This document shows positions 31,724 to 40,194 of a stretch of DNA of 64,000 nt, in pieces (positions within the stretch are counted from its first letter, which is position 1; each line of letters begins with the position of its first letter). Both the position numbers and the translations under genes were made by a program. Source of the stretch: Pseudomonadota bacterium (lineage in GTDB: Bacteria > Myxococcota_A > Polyangia > Polyangiales > Polyangiaceae); contig JAFAER010000106.1 of assembly GCA_023423895.1 (NCBI GenBank), forward strand, positions 8,346 to 72,345, written 5' to 3'. The notes beneath the pieces were generated by a model. That model saw only the letters and a list, made by a program, of their open reading frames with translations, was not told the DNA's origin and did no database searches.

Positions 31724-33010
31724 ATGAACACACGTCGTCCACTTCTCTTTCTCTCGAGCTGGGCCGTCGTCGTCTCCGGCTTCGTCTACCTCGGGCTGCT
31801 CGGGCTACTCGGGGGGCTTGCTGGCGTTGCTGCGTCCGCGTGCGCAACGGACAACGGCGACAACACGTATGGGCCGGACTATGGCCCCCTGCCGAAGCGT
31901 GATGGCGCGGCCGACGCCGACGGCGTTCTCCAGGACGGATCGACCGATCCGGACGACGCCGGTGACGAGGAGGACGCGACTGCGGCGTGCACGAGCGGAA
32001 CGATCGCCGTGCTCGCCGGCAACGACGGCGCACTCACCGCAGCGGTGCAGGAGAAGAACGGCGCCTGGGTCACGTCGACCATCGCGGGAGGCGCTGCGAA
32101 GAGCAAGCCGGCGCTCGTCACCTTCGGCGCCGGGTTCCTTGGTGCCACGCACGGAGCGGCGGACGCCTTGCAGTCGACGACGTACGACGGTGCCGGCTGG
32201 AGCGGCGCGAGCGCGTTCGGCAACGCCGGCGTGAAGGGCGCACCGACGCTCGCGGTGGCCGGGACGAAAGCGCATGTCGTGTACTCGGCGGGGACTGGCG
32301 CGAATCGCGACTTCGCGCACGGCGTCCACGACGGCACGAGCTGGAATGCGGCGACCGCGCAGGTTGGTCCGCCTCCGAGCTTCGGGACGGTCTCGGCCGG
32401 GCTCGCGGCGGCCGGCAGCGAGGTCGTCATGGCCGAGAACGGCAGCGACAACGGACTCTACGTCCGCTCGTTCGACGGGAGCTGGTCGGCGAGCTCGGGG
32501 ATCGTGGGCGCGGGCACCCTGGGCTCCACGATCCCGGCGACACCGGAGATCGTCGCCGTCGATGGTGCCTTCGACCTGCTCCTCGTGTACGTCGAAAAAG
32601 ATACGTACCGGATCGCCTCGGCGACGCGTGACGCGGCATCGAAGGCGTGGGTCGATCGCGATCCGATCCAGGACGCGGCGACGACCGAGGAGAAGCTCTC
32701 GCTCGCGAGGATCTCGCCTTCCACCGTGCTCTTGACGTTCCGCGGTCAGGACGACAACGGGTACTACGCGCAGGCCACGATCGGCGCGGGCACCGTGACG
32801 TGGTCGGCGCCGCAGCCCATCGGCGGCGCCGGGCCCTTCGCCGTCGACAGCACGCCTGCCGTGGCCAAAGGCGTCTGCGGTGACGACGCGGTCGTTGCGT
32901 ACGCAACCGGCGGCGTGGTTCGCGTCACGCGTCTGCGCGCGGGGACGTGGACGTCCCCCGAAGCGGTCGGCACCGCGTCCGGCACTCGCGTCGCGATCGC
33001 GACGAAGTAG
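31724..33010 (+). CDS. Exported protein of unknown function, probable lipoprotein
   Basis: The protein (428 residues from the ATG at 31724) has a long hydrophobic leader (WAVVVSGFVYLGLLGLLGG) ending in a loose lipobox (AASAC, Cys40), an Asp/Gly linker (KRDGAADADGVLQDGSTDPDD) and a repetitive Gly/Ser/Thr-rich beta region (about 90-425) with spaced AWV, SGASAF, GTSWNAA, GSWSASSG and TVTWSAP strands, suggesting a beta-propeller of sialidase type (Asp-box-like blades), although no complete Asp box is seen. A GTG two codons upstream is an alternative start. Confidence 0.7.
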   Translation: MNTRRPLLFLSSWAVVVSGFVYLGLLGLLGGLAGVAASACATDNGDNTYGPDYGPLPKRDGAADADGVLQDGSTDPDDAGDEEDATAACTSGTIAVLAGNDGALTAAVQEKNGAWVTSTIAGGAAKSKPALVTFGAGFLGATHGAADALQSTTYDGAGWSGASAFGNAGVKGAPTLAVAGTKAHVVYSAGTGANRDFAHGVHDGTSWNAATAQVGPPPSFGTVSAGLAAAGSEVVMAENGSDNGLYVRSFDGSWSASSGIVGAGTLGSTIPATPEIVAVDGAFDLLLVYVEKDTYRIASATRDAASKAWVDRDPIQDAATTEEKLSLARISPSTVLLTFRGQDDNGYYAQATIGAGTVTWSAPQPIGGAGPFAVDSTPAVAKGVCGDDAVVAYATGGVVRVTRLRAGTWTSPEAVGTASGTRVAIATK

Positions 33011-33328
33011 GCCGTCGAGCGTCTTCGCTCCTTCGCGCTCGGTGCGCGTTCCCGCGCGAAGGGACGGACACGCGGACGACCATGGCGAGAGGCTCGCGAT
33101 CTCCGCGTGCGACTTCGAAATCGGCGCGCGACAGGACATGCGGTTGACCATCTGGTCACCGGTGCTGTCTGCGTACGGCTCGTACAAGAATGCGATTGTA
33201 TTGCCGAATTTTCTGGTCGCAGCGCGTCGTTCCTAGCACCTTCATCGGGGGGTGAGCTCGACGCGCGCGAGCGCCGGCTCCGCGGCAGGAGCCACGAGGC
33301 ACGAGCCACTCCCATTCGGAGGACGACG
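33011..33328. other. 318-base intergenic region
   Basis: It follows the propeller-like gene and precedes the first Cys-rich lipoprotein. It contains a terminator-like hairpin (33030-33062) and a small dyad TGACCA-tc-TGGTCA (33145-33158) whose left arm overlaps a TTGACC -35-like box, in an A/T-richer patch. No gene is convincing here. Confidence 0.5.
33030..33062 (+). terminator. Hairpin after the propeller-like gene
   Basis: Perfect nine-base arms CCTTCGCGC (33030-33038) and GCGCGAAGG (33054-33062) flank a 15-base loop, 20 bases after the stop at 33010. No T-run. Confidence 0.5.
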
Positions 33329-34837
33329 ATGAGGAAGCTTCCCTGGGGTGCTTTCGCGCTGCTGGCCGCGACGGTGGGCGTGGTGAACGTGTTCGCGGGA
33401 TGCGGAAGCGAGGGCATCGAGATCGGCGCACCGAATGACGCGGGTGACGGCTCGACCTCCGACGGCAGCAGCTCCGATGAAGACAGCGGCCTCCGAGACG
33501 GCGGCGACTCCGACGTTTCGATCAACGAGGCTGGCGTCTGCAACATCGTCGGACAGTCCTGCACGAGCAGCGGCGAGTGCTGCACGTCGAACTGTGACGC
33601 AACGACGAACACGTGCGCGCCGAAGATCGAGTCGTGCAAGGACCCGGGCGTCCAGTGCGCTGCGCCGACGGAGTGCTGCACTGGCTCGTGCGTGAACGGG
33701 GCTTGCTCGGACAAGCAGTGCGTCCCGGACAAGCCGACGGCCGGCGTTTGCGGACAAGACGGCGACTGCTGCAGCGGCATCTGCGAGGGCGGCACGTGCC
33801 GGAGCGTCAACCCCGGCCAGACGTGTCGAACCGCCGGCAATCCCTGCGCGGCCTCGAGCGAGTGCTGCTCGAACCTGTGCAACAACGGCATCTGCTCGGG
33901 AGCCGTGTCCTTCTGCACCCAGCAGGGCGACGTCTGCTCCACCAACGTCGACTGCTGTACCGGCAACTGCGCCAAGGCGGCCGGCAACATCACCGGCGTC
34001 TGCGGCGGGCCCCTCGGCGGCGGCGCGAGCCAGTGCAAGCCGAGCGGAACGGTCTGTGGTGTCGGGGCGGACGGTGGGCCCGGCGAGCCGGGGCAATGCG
34101 AGGTGTCGTGCTGCTCGCGGTCGTGTGGTCCGTACGGAGGGATGAACGGCTTCCGCGTCTGCCAGCCTCCGTCGGGATGCCGTCCGACCGGCGAGGTGTG
34201 CCGCGCCGACAGCGACTGCTGCGGATGGTCGGGGTCGCCCGATCCGAAGATGGGCTTCGTCCAGTGCAGCAAATCGAACGCGACCGACGAGTTCGGCCGC
34301 TGCAACAACGGCAATGCCTGCCGGGAGCCGGGCAGCATCTGCAAGGTGGGCGGCTCGGAGTCTTGCAGCGCCGAGAACAACTGCTGCGAGACGCTCAACC
34401 AGCCTTCCGGGAACTGCAACAGCAACCCCGCGAACTGCTGCGCGAAGGACGCGCTCGGCATCCCGCGCTGCCTCGTGAAGTACGTCGGCGACTGCTCCGT
34501 GCCGCCGCCGGCAGGCAGCGTGTGCGCGACGAGCGCCGACTGCTGCGGTAACCCGTGTGTCGACAACAAGTGCGGAGCGCCCGGCTCGTGCATCCCGAAG
34601 GGTGGTGAGTGCACGACGTCGGCCGATTGTTGCGCGGGCACGCCCTGCGTGCAGGCCCCGGGGTCGACCTCGGGCGTTTGCGGCGGGACGCTCCTCCCCG
34701 ACGGCGGTGTCTCCGACGCAGGCGGCCCGTCCAGTCCCGACGCCGGGAACTGCGCGCTCTACGGTCAGATCTGCAACGTGTCGGCGGACTGTTGCAGCGA
34801 CGTGCCCTGCACCGGTGGTCGCTGCCGGTATCCCTGA
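33329..34837 (+). CDS. Cys-rich lipoprotein with knottin-like CxxxxDCC repeats
   Basis: The 502-residue lipoprotein (lipobox VFAGC, Cys25) has an Asp/Ser/Gly linker and then about ten Cys modules of the form C-x5-6-C-x5-DCC/ECC-x3-4-C-x4-C (for example GQSCTSSGECCTSNC, GQDGDCCSGIC, ADSDCCGWSG). The DCC/ECC doublets and spacing resemble inhibitor-cystine-knot or dickkopf-like folds. They would be disulfide-bonded outside the cell. GGAGG six bases before the ATG sets the start. It is the first of a run of secreted proteins on the plus strand, 37 bases from the next. Confidence 0.85.
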   Translation: MRKLPWGAFALLAATVGVVNVFAGCGSEGIEIGAPNDAGDGSTSDGSSSDEDSGLRDGGDSDVSINEAGVCNIVGQSCTSSGECCTSNCDATTNTCAPKIESCKDPGVQCAAPTECCTGSCVNGACSDKQCVPDKPTAGVCGQDGDCCSGICEGGTCRSVNPGQTCRTAGNPCAASSECCSNLCNNGICSGAVSFCTQQGDVCSTNVDCCTGNCAKAAGNITGVCGGPLGGGASQCKPSGTVCGVGADGGPGEPGQCEVSCCSRSCGPYGGMNGFRVCQPPSGCRPTGEVCRADSDCCGWSGSPDPKMGFVQCSKSNATDEFGRCNNGNACREPGSICKVGGSESCSAENNCCETLNQPSGNCNSNPANCCAKDALGIPRCLVKYVGDCSVPPPAGSVCATSADCCGNPCVDNKCGAPGSCIPKGGECTTSADCCAGTPCVQAPGSTSGVCGGTLLPDGGVSDAGGPSSPDAGNCALYGQICNVSADCCSDVPCTGGRCRYP

Positions 34838-34874
34838 AGCGAAGTGCAGACGTGTTCAACCCGAAAGGTCGCGA

Positions 34875-36335
34875 ATGAGACGCTTCGTCCTCCTCGTGTG
34901 TTCGATCGCCATGCCGCTCGGACTGGCGACGGTGGCTCAGGGCTGCGGAAGTGATGACGGTGCGTCGACGTTCGGCACGTCGAGCGGAACGAGCGGCTCG
35001 AGCGGTTGTGTCGGCTTCGGATGCAACCAGGAGAACGACGGCGGAAAGCTGGGATGCCAGGGCCTCGAGTGCAACCAGCGTGACTGCACCGGCCAGTCGA
35101 AGACCACGCTCACGGGCAAGGTCTTCGACCCGGCCGGAAAGGTCCCGCTCTACAACGTCGTCGTCTACGTGCCGAACGGCGAAACCGCTCCGATCACGAG
35201 CGGCATCGGTCCCACGTGCGATCGTTGCGATGGGAGCGTCTCCGGAGCTCCCATCGCGCTGACGACGACCAACGCCAGTGGCGAGTTTCGGCTGGAGGAC
35301 GTCCCTGCCGACACGGACTTCCCGCTCGTGATGCAGATCGGGAAGTGGCGCCGAAAGGTGACGATCCCCAAGGTCGCGGCGTGTCAGCGCGCCGTCGCGG
35401 ACGCCGCCGTCACGCGCCTTCCGCGCAATCGTGCCGAAGGTGACATCCCGCGGATCGCGCTCACGACGGGCTCGGCCGATCCGCTCGAGTGTCTGCTCCG
35501 GAAGATCGGCCTCGACGACTCCGAGTTCGGCGTAGGCGGCTCGGATGCGCGCGTTCATCTCTACACGGGGGCCGGCACGGCGCCGGCGTCGCCCACGTCG
35601 TCGTTCACCGGCGGAGAGGCATTCGGGCAGGCGGCGTCGCTCTGGAGCAGCGTCGACGAGCTGAAGAACTACGACATCGTGCTCCTGTCCTGCGAAGGCG
35701 GCGAGCACGAGGCGAACAAGCCGCAGACATCGAGACAGGCGCTGTACGACTACGCGAAGGTCGGCGGACGCGTCTTCACCTCGCACTATCATCACTACTG
35801 GTTCTCGAACTCTCCCGCGCCGGAAGTGAAGGGCGTCGCCACCTGGACGAACGACTTCACCTGCAAGGGCGGAGGATGCACGTTCGAGCCGGAGCCTGCT
35901 TCGAACGTCATCGTCAATGCGACGGTGAACACGTCGTTCGCGAAGGGGGCCGCCATGAGGGAGTGGCTGAAGAACACCGGATCGCTAACGGGCCCCGGCG
36001 AGACGCTGCCGATCATGGAGGCTCGTCACAACGTCAACGCGGTCACGTCGAGCGCGCTCTCCTGGATGACGATCCAGAACCCTGCCGCGGGCAACAAGGT
36101 CGCGCACGAATACGTCAGCTTCAACACGCCGGTCGGCGCGCCGGACGATCAGGTCTGCGGGAGGGTGGTGTACAGTGACCTGCACGTCGGTGCGGGTGAC
36201 AGCACCGGCGTCCCGTTTCCGAGCGGCTGCACGACGCCGGAGCTGACGCCACAGCAGAAGGCGCTCGAGTTCATGCTCTTCGACCTGTCGTCGTGCATCC
36301 AGAAGGATGACCTTCCGCCCGTCCTTCCGAAGTAG
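34875..36335 (+). CDS. Lipoprotein with carboxypeptidase-regulatory-like domain
   Basis: The 486-residue lipoprotein (VAQGC, Cys24) has a Ser/Thr/Gly linker, a Cys-containing segment (GFGCNQEND, LECNQRDC), a transthyretin-like carboxypeptidase-regulatory domain (LTGKVFDPAGKVPLYNVVVYVP; ASGEFRLEDVPAD) and a large C-terminal region with YDIVLLSCEGGEHE and GGRVFTSHYHHYWF, which looks like a class I glutamine-amidotransferase/ThuA-like fold without a proven active site. AAAGG lies about seven bases before the ATG. It follows the knottin-like lipoprotein closely, so they are likely one operon. Function unknown. Confidence 0.75.
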   Translation: MRRFVLLVCSIAMPLGLATVAQGCGSDDGASTFGTSSGTSGSSGCVGFGCNQENDGGKLGCQGLECNQRDCTGQSKTTLTGKVFDPAGKVPLYNVVVYVPNGETAPITSGIGPTCDRCDGSVSGAPIALTTTNASGEFRLEDVPADTDFPLVMQIGKWRRKVTIPKVAACQRAVADAAVTRLPRNRAEGDIPRIALTTGSADPLECLLRKIGLDDSEFGVGGSDARVHLYTGAGTAPASPTSSFTGGEAFGQAASLWSSVDELKNYDIVLLSCEGGEHEANKPQTSRQALYDYAKVGGRVFTSHYHHYWFSNSPAPEVKGVATWTNDFTCKGGGCTFEPEPASNVIVNATVNTSFAKGAAMREWLKNTGSLTGPGETLPIMEARHNVNAVTSSALSWMTIQNPAAGNKVAHEYVSFNTPVGAPDDQVCGRVVYSDLHVGAGDSTGVPFPSGCTTPELTPQQKALEFMLFDLSSCIQKDDLPPVLPK

Positions 36336-36399
36336 GCGCTCGACCTCGAGATCGAGGGCGCATGCAAACGCTTTGGCCTCGGCTCGTGTCTGGTCGATA

Positions 36400-37080
36400 A
36401 TGTCCATCGTGGGTGGGTGCTTTCGTTTTCACGCAGGGCCGCAGCCCCAAAGACGCCGTGTCGTTCGATACGGTCTGGCGCTGGTGGCGCTCGTAGCGAG
36501 CGCCGCGTGTGCCTCGGAGAATCCTCCCGTCTCGGGGTCGACCTCGACCTCGGGCACGCGTAACGATGCAGGGGCGTCGCCCTCGACCTCGGCGCCGCCG
36601 ACGGGCGGGAGTGACGGCAGCGCGCCGACGGACGGCGGCGACGCGGGGGACGGCGGAACGTGTCTCGGAGATGCTCCCGACGGTGGTGCTGCAGTCTGTC
36701 CCTCCGCCGGGCCGTGCGGGGAGCCGTGCGCGCGCATTCTCGTCCACTACAAGGGCGCAGTCGCGCGCGCTGCGGTCGAGTGCATCGGCACGCTGCCCTC
36801 GTGCGAGAACGCCGCCGACGTCATCCCGTGCGTGGACCAGGCGCTCGCGCGTGCGTGTCCGGACTCCACCGCGCCCTCGTTCTGCGGACCACTGGTCACG
36901 ACCTGCGACCCCGAGGCTGGAGACGCAGGGACGATGATCAGCCAGCAGGGCTGCGAGCTCTTCGCGAACGGGCTCTCCAGCGCTGGGCGAGCGGTGCTCC
37001 AAGCGTGCTTCGAGGAGAAGATCGCCGCGGGAACCTGCCCGACGGAGGTCGGCGCGTGTGCCGACGAAATCCGCCGATGA
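36400..37080 (+). CDS. Small Cys-containing lipoprotein
   Basis: The protein (226 residues from the ATG at 36400) has a basic n-region (PQRRRVVRY), a hydrophobic stretch and lipobox-like VASAAC (Cys37), then a Ser/Thr/Asp/Gly linker and a Cys-rich helical domain (about 95-226; CIGTLPSCENAADVIPCVDQALARACP, ACFEEKIAAGTCP). No family recognised. Start is uncertain, as no clear ribosome-binding site is seen. Confidence 0.6.
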   Translation: MSIVGGCFRFHAGPQPQRRRVVRYGLALVALVASAACASENPPVSGSTSTSGTRNDAGASPSTSAPPTGGSDGSAPTDGGDAGDGGTCLGDAPDGGAAVCPSAGPCGEPCARILVHYKGAVARAAVECIGTLPSCENAADVIPCVDQALARACPDSTAPSFCGPLVTTCDPEAGDAGTMISQQGCELFANGLSSAGRAVLQACFEEKIAAGTCPTEVGACADEIRR

Positions 37081-37268
37081 CCGATTCCACCGTGGCTCGG
37101 CGCAAGACCTCCGCAAAGACTTCTGCCGACACGGAAATCATTTCATGTCGCGCCGATCACGTGGCCGCAGAAGGACTCGGGAAAACGCCGGCGCCCGCGG
37201 GCGCTCGATTTGCATGCTCGCGAGGGACGCTTCATCATCGAGCGACCCATCGCTCCAAGGCGGGAGAG

Positions 37269-39578
37269 ATGCCTTCGGTTCGACGTCTGTTTGCGCTGCT
37301 CGCCGTCGTGGCGGTCGTGGTCACGGCCGTGGTCTCGTGCGGAAGTCGCCCGGACGCCGCCGGGGACGGCACGTGGGTGACGAGCCAGGACTGCGTGGAC
37401 ACGGGGTGCGCCTGCACGCCGGGGACCCAGATCGCCTGCGGGGTGAAGGTCAGCGGCGATCAGAATTTCGTCTGGTGTTACCAGGGCACGCGCACGTGCG
37501 GGCCGGACGGACGTTACGGGGAGTGCCTCGACGGCACGGTGGAGGCGCGCTCGGTCACCACGCTCTCGGGCCCGACCGCGGGGATCCAGCCGCTCGGTCT
37601 CGGGACGCCGATGGCGTGTGCCTCCGTCAGCGGCAATCCGCTCCCGGCGACGACCCTTCCGGCGTGCGCTACGAACGGCAGCGGGAGCAGCACATCGTGC
37701 GACTGCACCGGTCCGGGGACCACCTGCGGCGTGCATTGCACGAACACGGCTTGCTCCGCCGTCGCCCGCGCGGGAAAGGTCGCGGACTTCCGGTGCAACA
37801 GCGTGAGCGGCACGCCGTGCAACTTCCAGTGCGAGCCGGGATCGACTTGCGACGTCCAGTGCAACGCCTCGAACTGCGACGTCACGTGTCCGCCTGGCGC
37901 GCAGTGCAACGTCTCCTGTTACGCGTCGACCTGCAACCTGACGTGCGCGACTGGCGCGTGCAACACGACCTGCACCGGCGGCGCGACCTGCAACACGACG
38001 ACCATCGCCAGTGATGGTGGACCGACGCCCTCGAACGGCCTCAATCCCTGCGACCCGTATTGCCACGTGACGAGCGACACGCCCGGTGGCTTCGACGCCG
38101 GCGCTGCGTTCGAGATGCGCGATGGCGGCATCGTCGTCGCTGCGTGTGGCGACGGCGTCCTCCGCAACATCGAGGAGTGCGACGACGGCAACAATACGAA
38201 CGGGGACGGCTGCTCGAGCTCGTGTGTGGTCGAGCTCGGCTACCAGTGCCCCACGCCCGGCGCGCCGTGCGTCGCGACGACGTGCGGGAACGGCGTCCGC
38301 GAAGGTGCCGAGCAATGCGACGACGGGAACCTCCGGCCTTACGACGGCTGCTCGCCGACCTGTCAGCGAGAGGCCGTCTGTCCGAACGGGACCTGCATCG
38401 CCGTCTGTGGCGACGGCCTCAAGTTCCCGAGCGAACAGTGCGACGACGGCAACATCCGCGATGGTGACGGTTGCTCGTCGACGTGCACCATCGAGCCCGG
38501 GACCTCGTGCGTGGTCGAGACGGCGGCGCTCCCCGCGACAATCCAGGTGCCCGTCATCTATCGCGACTTCACCCCGTCGACGAACCCCGACTTCGAGAAG
38601 TTCTGCTGCGGCGTCACCCCCGGTATCGTCCGGAACACCCTCGGCGCCGATGGGCGGCCGGTGTTCAATGCGACGCAGGGGATGGTGACGAACGCGGCCT
38701 CGTTCGATCAATGGTACCGGGACACGTCCGCGAGTCGCGTCATCCTCGGATCGATCACGCTCGCTCGGCAGGCGGACAATTCGTATCGGTTCAACTCGAA
38801 CGACTTCTTCCCCATCAACGGGCAAGGCTTCGGCAACTACGCGGCCACGGGGAAGAACTTCCACTTCACGAGCGAGCTCCGGTACCCGTTCACATTTGCT
38901 GGCGGCGAGGTCCTCGACTTCACGGGAGACGATGACGTCTTCGTGTTCATCAACGGTAGGCTTGCCGTCGATCTCGGAGGCGTTCACGGCGCCACCAACG
39001 GAAGCGTCACGTTGAACGCGGCCACCGCCACGTCGCTGGGGCTCGTCGTTGGCGGGACGTACGAGATCGTCGTCTTCCAGGCGGAACGACGGACCACGCA
39101 GAGCAACTACCGGCTCACGCTGCGCGGCTTCGAGCGTGCGCGCTCGGTCTGCAATCCACCGTCGAGCCTCACCGTCGTTCGCGATTTCGAGGCGACGTGT
39201 GCGACCGGAGAGGTGCCGGTCTGGCAGCTCTTCCGCTGGCGCGCCGCCGTTCCGACGGGCACGTCGATCGACTTCCGAGCCGCCACGGCCGATACGACCG
39301 CTGCGTTGCCGACGACTCCGGCCGCCGCTCCGGCGACGGTCCCGATCGGAAGCGCCACGCCCGCCAACAGCCCGTCGTCGGGGCCCGTCGTCTGGAGGAA
39401 TGATGTCGACCCCGGACCGCCGCCCACACCCGTGCCCGTCGCGCGCCGGCTCGAGACGATCGGCGGCACCTCGTCCAAGCGATGGCTGCGTGTCTTCATG
39501 ACGTTCAACCCGCAAGGCCCGAACTCGCCTCGCCTCGACGAGTGGCAACAGCTGTTCAGCTGTGTCCCCGGCGAGTGA
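37269..39578 (+). CDS. Fibro-slime / DUF4215 Cys-rich lipoprotein
   Basis: The 769-residue lipoprotein (VVSC, Cys24) has: a Cys-rich N-terminal part with short CNxxC repeats (CDVQCNASNCDVTCPPGAQC, about 180-260); three DUF4215-type repeats, each with CGDGV...EECDDGNxxxGDGCSSSC (about 295-420); and a fibro-slime domain (about 430-620; VIYRDFTPSTNPDFEKF, RYPFTFAGGEVLDFTGDDDVFVFINGRLAVDLGGVHG). The fibro-slime domain is known from fibrobacters, slime moulds and myxobacteria and is related to PA14 carbohydrate-binding modules; it suggests surface adhesion or matrix binding. The rest (to 769) is Pro/Ala/Thr-rich. Start chosen at 37269 (AAGG upstream). Confidence 0.88.
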   Translation: MPSVRRLFALLAVVAVVVTAVVSCGSRPDAAGDGTWVTSQDCVDTGCACTPGTQIACGVKVSGDQNFVWCYQGTRTCGPDGRYGECLDGTVEARSVTTLSGPTAGIQPLGLGTPMACASVSGNPLPATTLPACATNGSGSSTSCDCTGPGTTCGVHCTNTACSAVARAGKVADFRCNSVSGTPCNFQCEPGSTCDVQCNASNCDVTCPPGAQCNVSCYASTCNLTCATGACNTTCTGGATCNTTTIASDGGPTPSNGLNPCDPYCHVTSDTPGGFDAGAAFEMRDGGIVVAACGDGVLRNIEECDDGNNTNGDGCSSSCVVELGYQCPTPGAPCVATTCGNGVREGAEQCDDGNLRPYDGCSPTCQREAVCPNGTCIAVCGDGLKFPSEQCDDGNIRDGDGCSSTCTIEPGTSCVVETAALPATIQVPVIYRDFTPSTNPDFEKFCCGVTPGIVRNTLGADGRPVFNATQGMVTNAASFDQWYRDTSASRVILGSITLARQADNSYRFNSNDFFPINGQGFGNYAATGKNFHFTSELRYPFTFAGGEVLDFTGDDDVFVFINGRLAVDLGGVHGATNGSVTLNAATATSLGLVVGGTYEIVVFQAERRTTQSNYRLTLRGFERARSVCNPPSSLTVVRDFEATCATGEVPVWQLFRWRAAVPTGTSIDFRAATADTTAALPTTPAAAPATVPIGSATPANSPSSGPVVWRNDVDPGPPPTPVPVARRLETIGGTSSKRWLRVFMTFNPQGPNSPRLDEWQQLFSCVPGE

Positions 39579-39700
39579 GCCACGAGCGCGGAGGCGGCGA
39601 AGCACGAGACGACGCACACGGCTGATCACGTGTAGGGACCGAAGCTCCGCAAAGATGTGCGGCTCTGACCTCTTTGCCGGACGTCGAGGCGTTCACGGTG

Positions 39701-39719
39701 CAGGGGAGCTGCTCCCCTG
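39701..39719 (+). terminator. Hairpin downstream of the fibro-slime gene
   Basis: CAGGGGAGC-T-GCTCCCCTG (39701-39719) is a perfect dyad that would form a seven-base stem with a five-base loop, 122 bases after the stop. A second hairpin, CTCGCT/AGCGAG at 39740-39759, follows. Either could end transcription before the small lipoprotein. Confidence 0.45.
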
Positions 39720-39819
39720 AGGCGACAGCTCTTGCAGCGCTCGCTCTCGCGCTAGCGAGATCCTCGTTGCGTCACTGAAGCGCCGCGAACACGCGCCGTT
39801 TCATCGAGCGAGGGAGAAG

Positions 39820-40188
39820 ATGAATCGTTTCTACGCTGCGCTCGCGTGCAGCTTGCTCGGCGTGATGGTTGGCGCATGCGGTGCGGGGGATCGCCCGCCG
39901 GCCGCTGGTGAGGTTGCAGACGAAGCCTCGGAAGCCGTGCCGCTCGTGCCGGCCCGGCCTCGTTCCGGCACGGCGGTACGTGCCTGCGAGCCGGGCACGC
40001 CCCGGGACTGTCTCCTCACCTACATCGAAGGCAACCGGAAGAACTGCTTCCAGTCGACACAGTTCTGCAAGGCGAACGGCACCGGCTGGCTCGCTTGCGG
40101 AGAACCGGCCGAGCCACCGCTGCCTCCTGCGTCTCCGGACGAGGACGAGGACGCCGGAGCCGAGGATGAACCGCTGCCGCTCGACTGA
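39820..40188 (+). CDS. Small lipoprotein
   Basis: The 122-residue protein has a clear lipoprotein signal (YAALACSLLGVMVGAC, Cys20), a short Cys-containing domain (RACEPGTPRDCLLTYIEGNRKNCFQ, FCKANGTGWLAC) and an acidic Pro-rich C-terminus (PDEDEDAGAEDEPLPLD). GAGGGAG precedes the ATG. It converges on the kinase gene with six bases between stops. Unknown function. Confidence 0.75.
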   Translation: MNRFYAALACSLLGVMVGACGAGDRPPAAGEVADEASEAVPLVPARPRSGTAVRACEPGTPRDCLLTYIEGNRKNCFQSTQFCKANGTGWLACGEPAEPPLPPASPDEDEDAGAEDEPLPLD

Positions 40189-40194
40189 GCGCGA

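Noticed and set aside
37143..39629. 828-codon minus-strand frame opposite the fibro-slime gene
   Set aside because: Product is Arg/Asp/Val-rich without domains, whereas the plus strand encodes recognised DUF4215 and fibro-slime modules.
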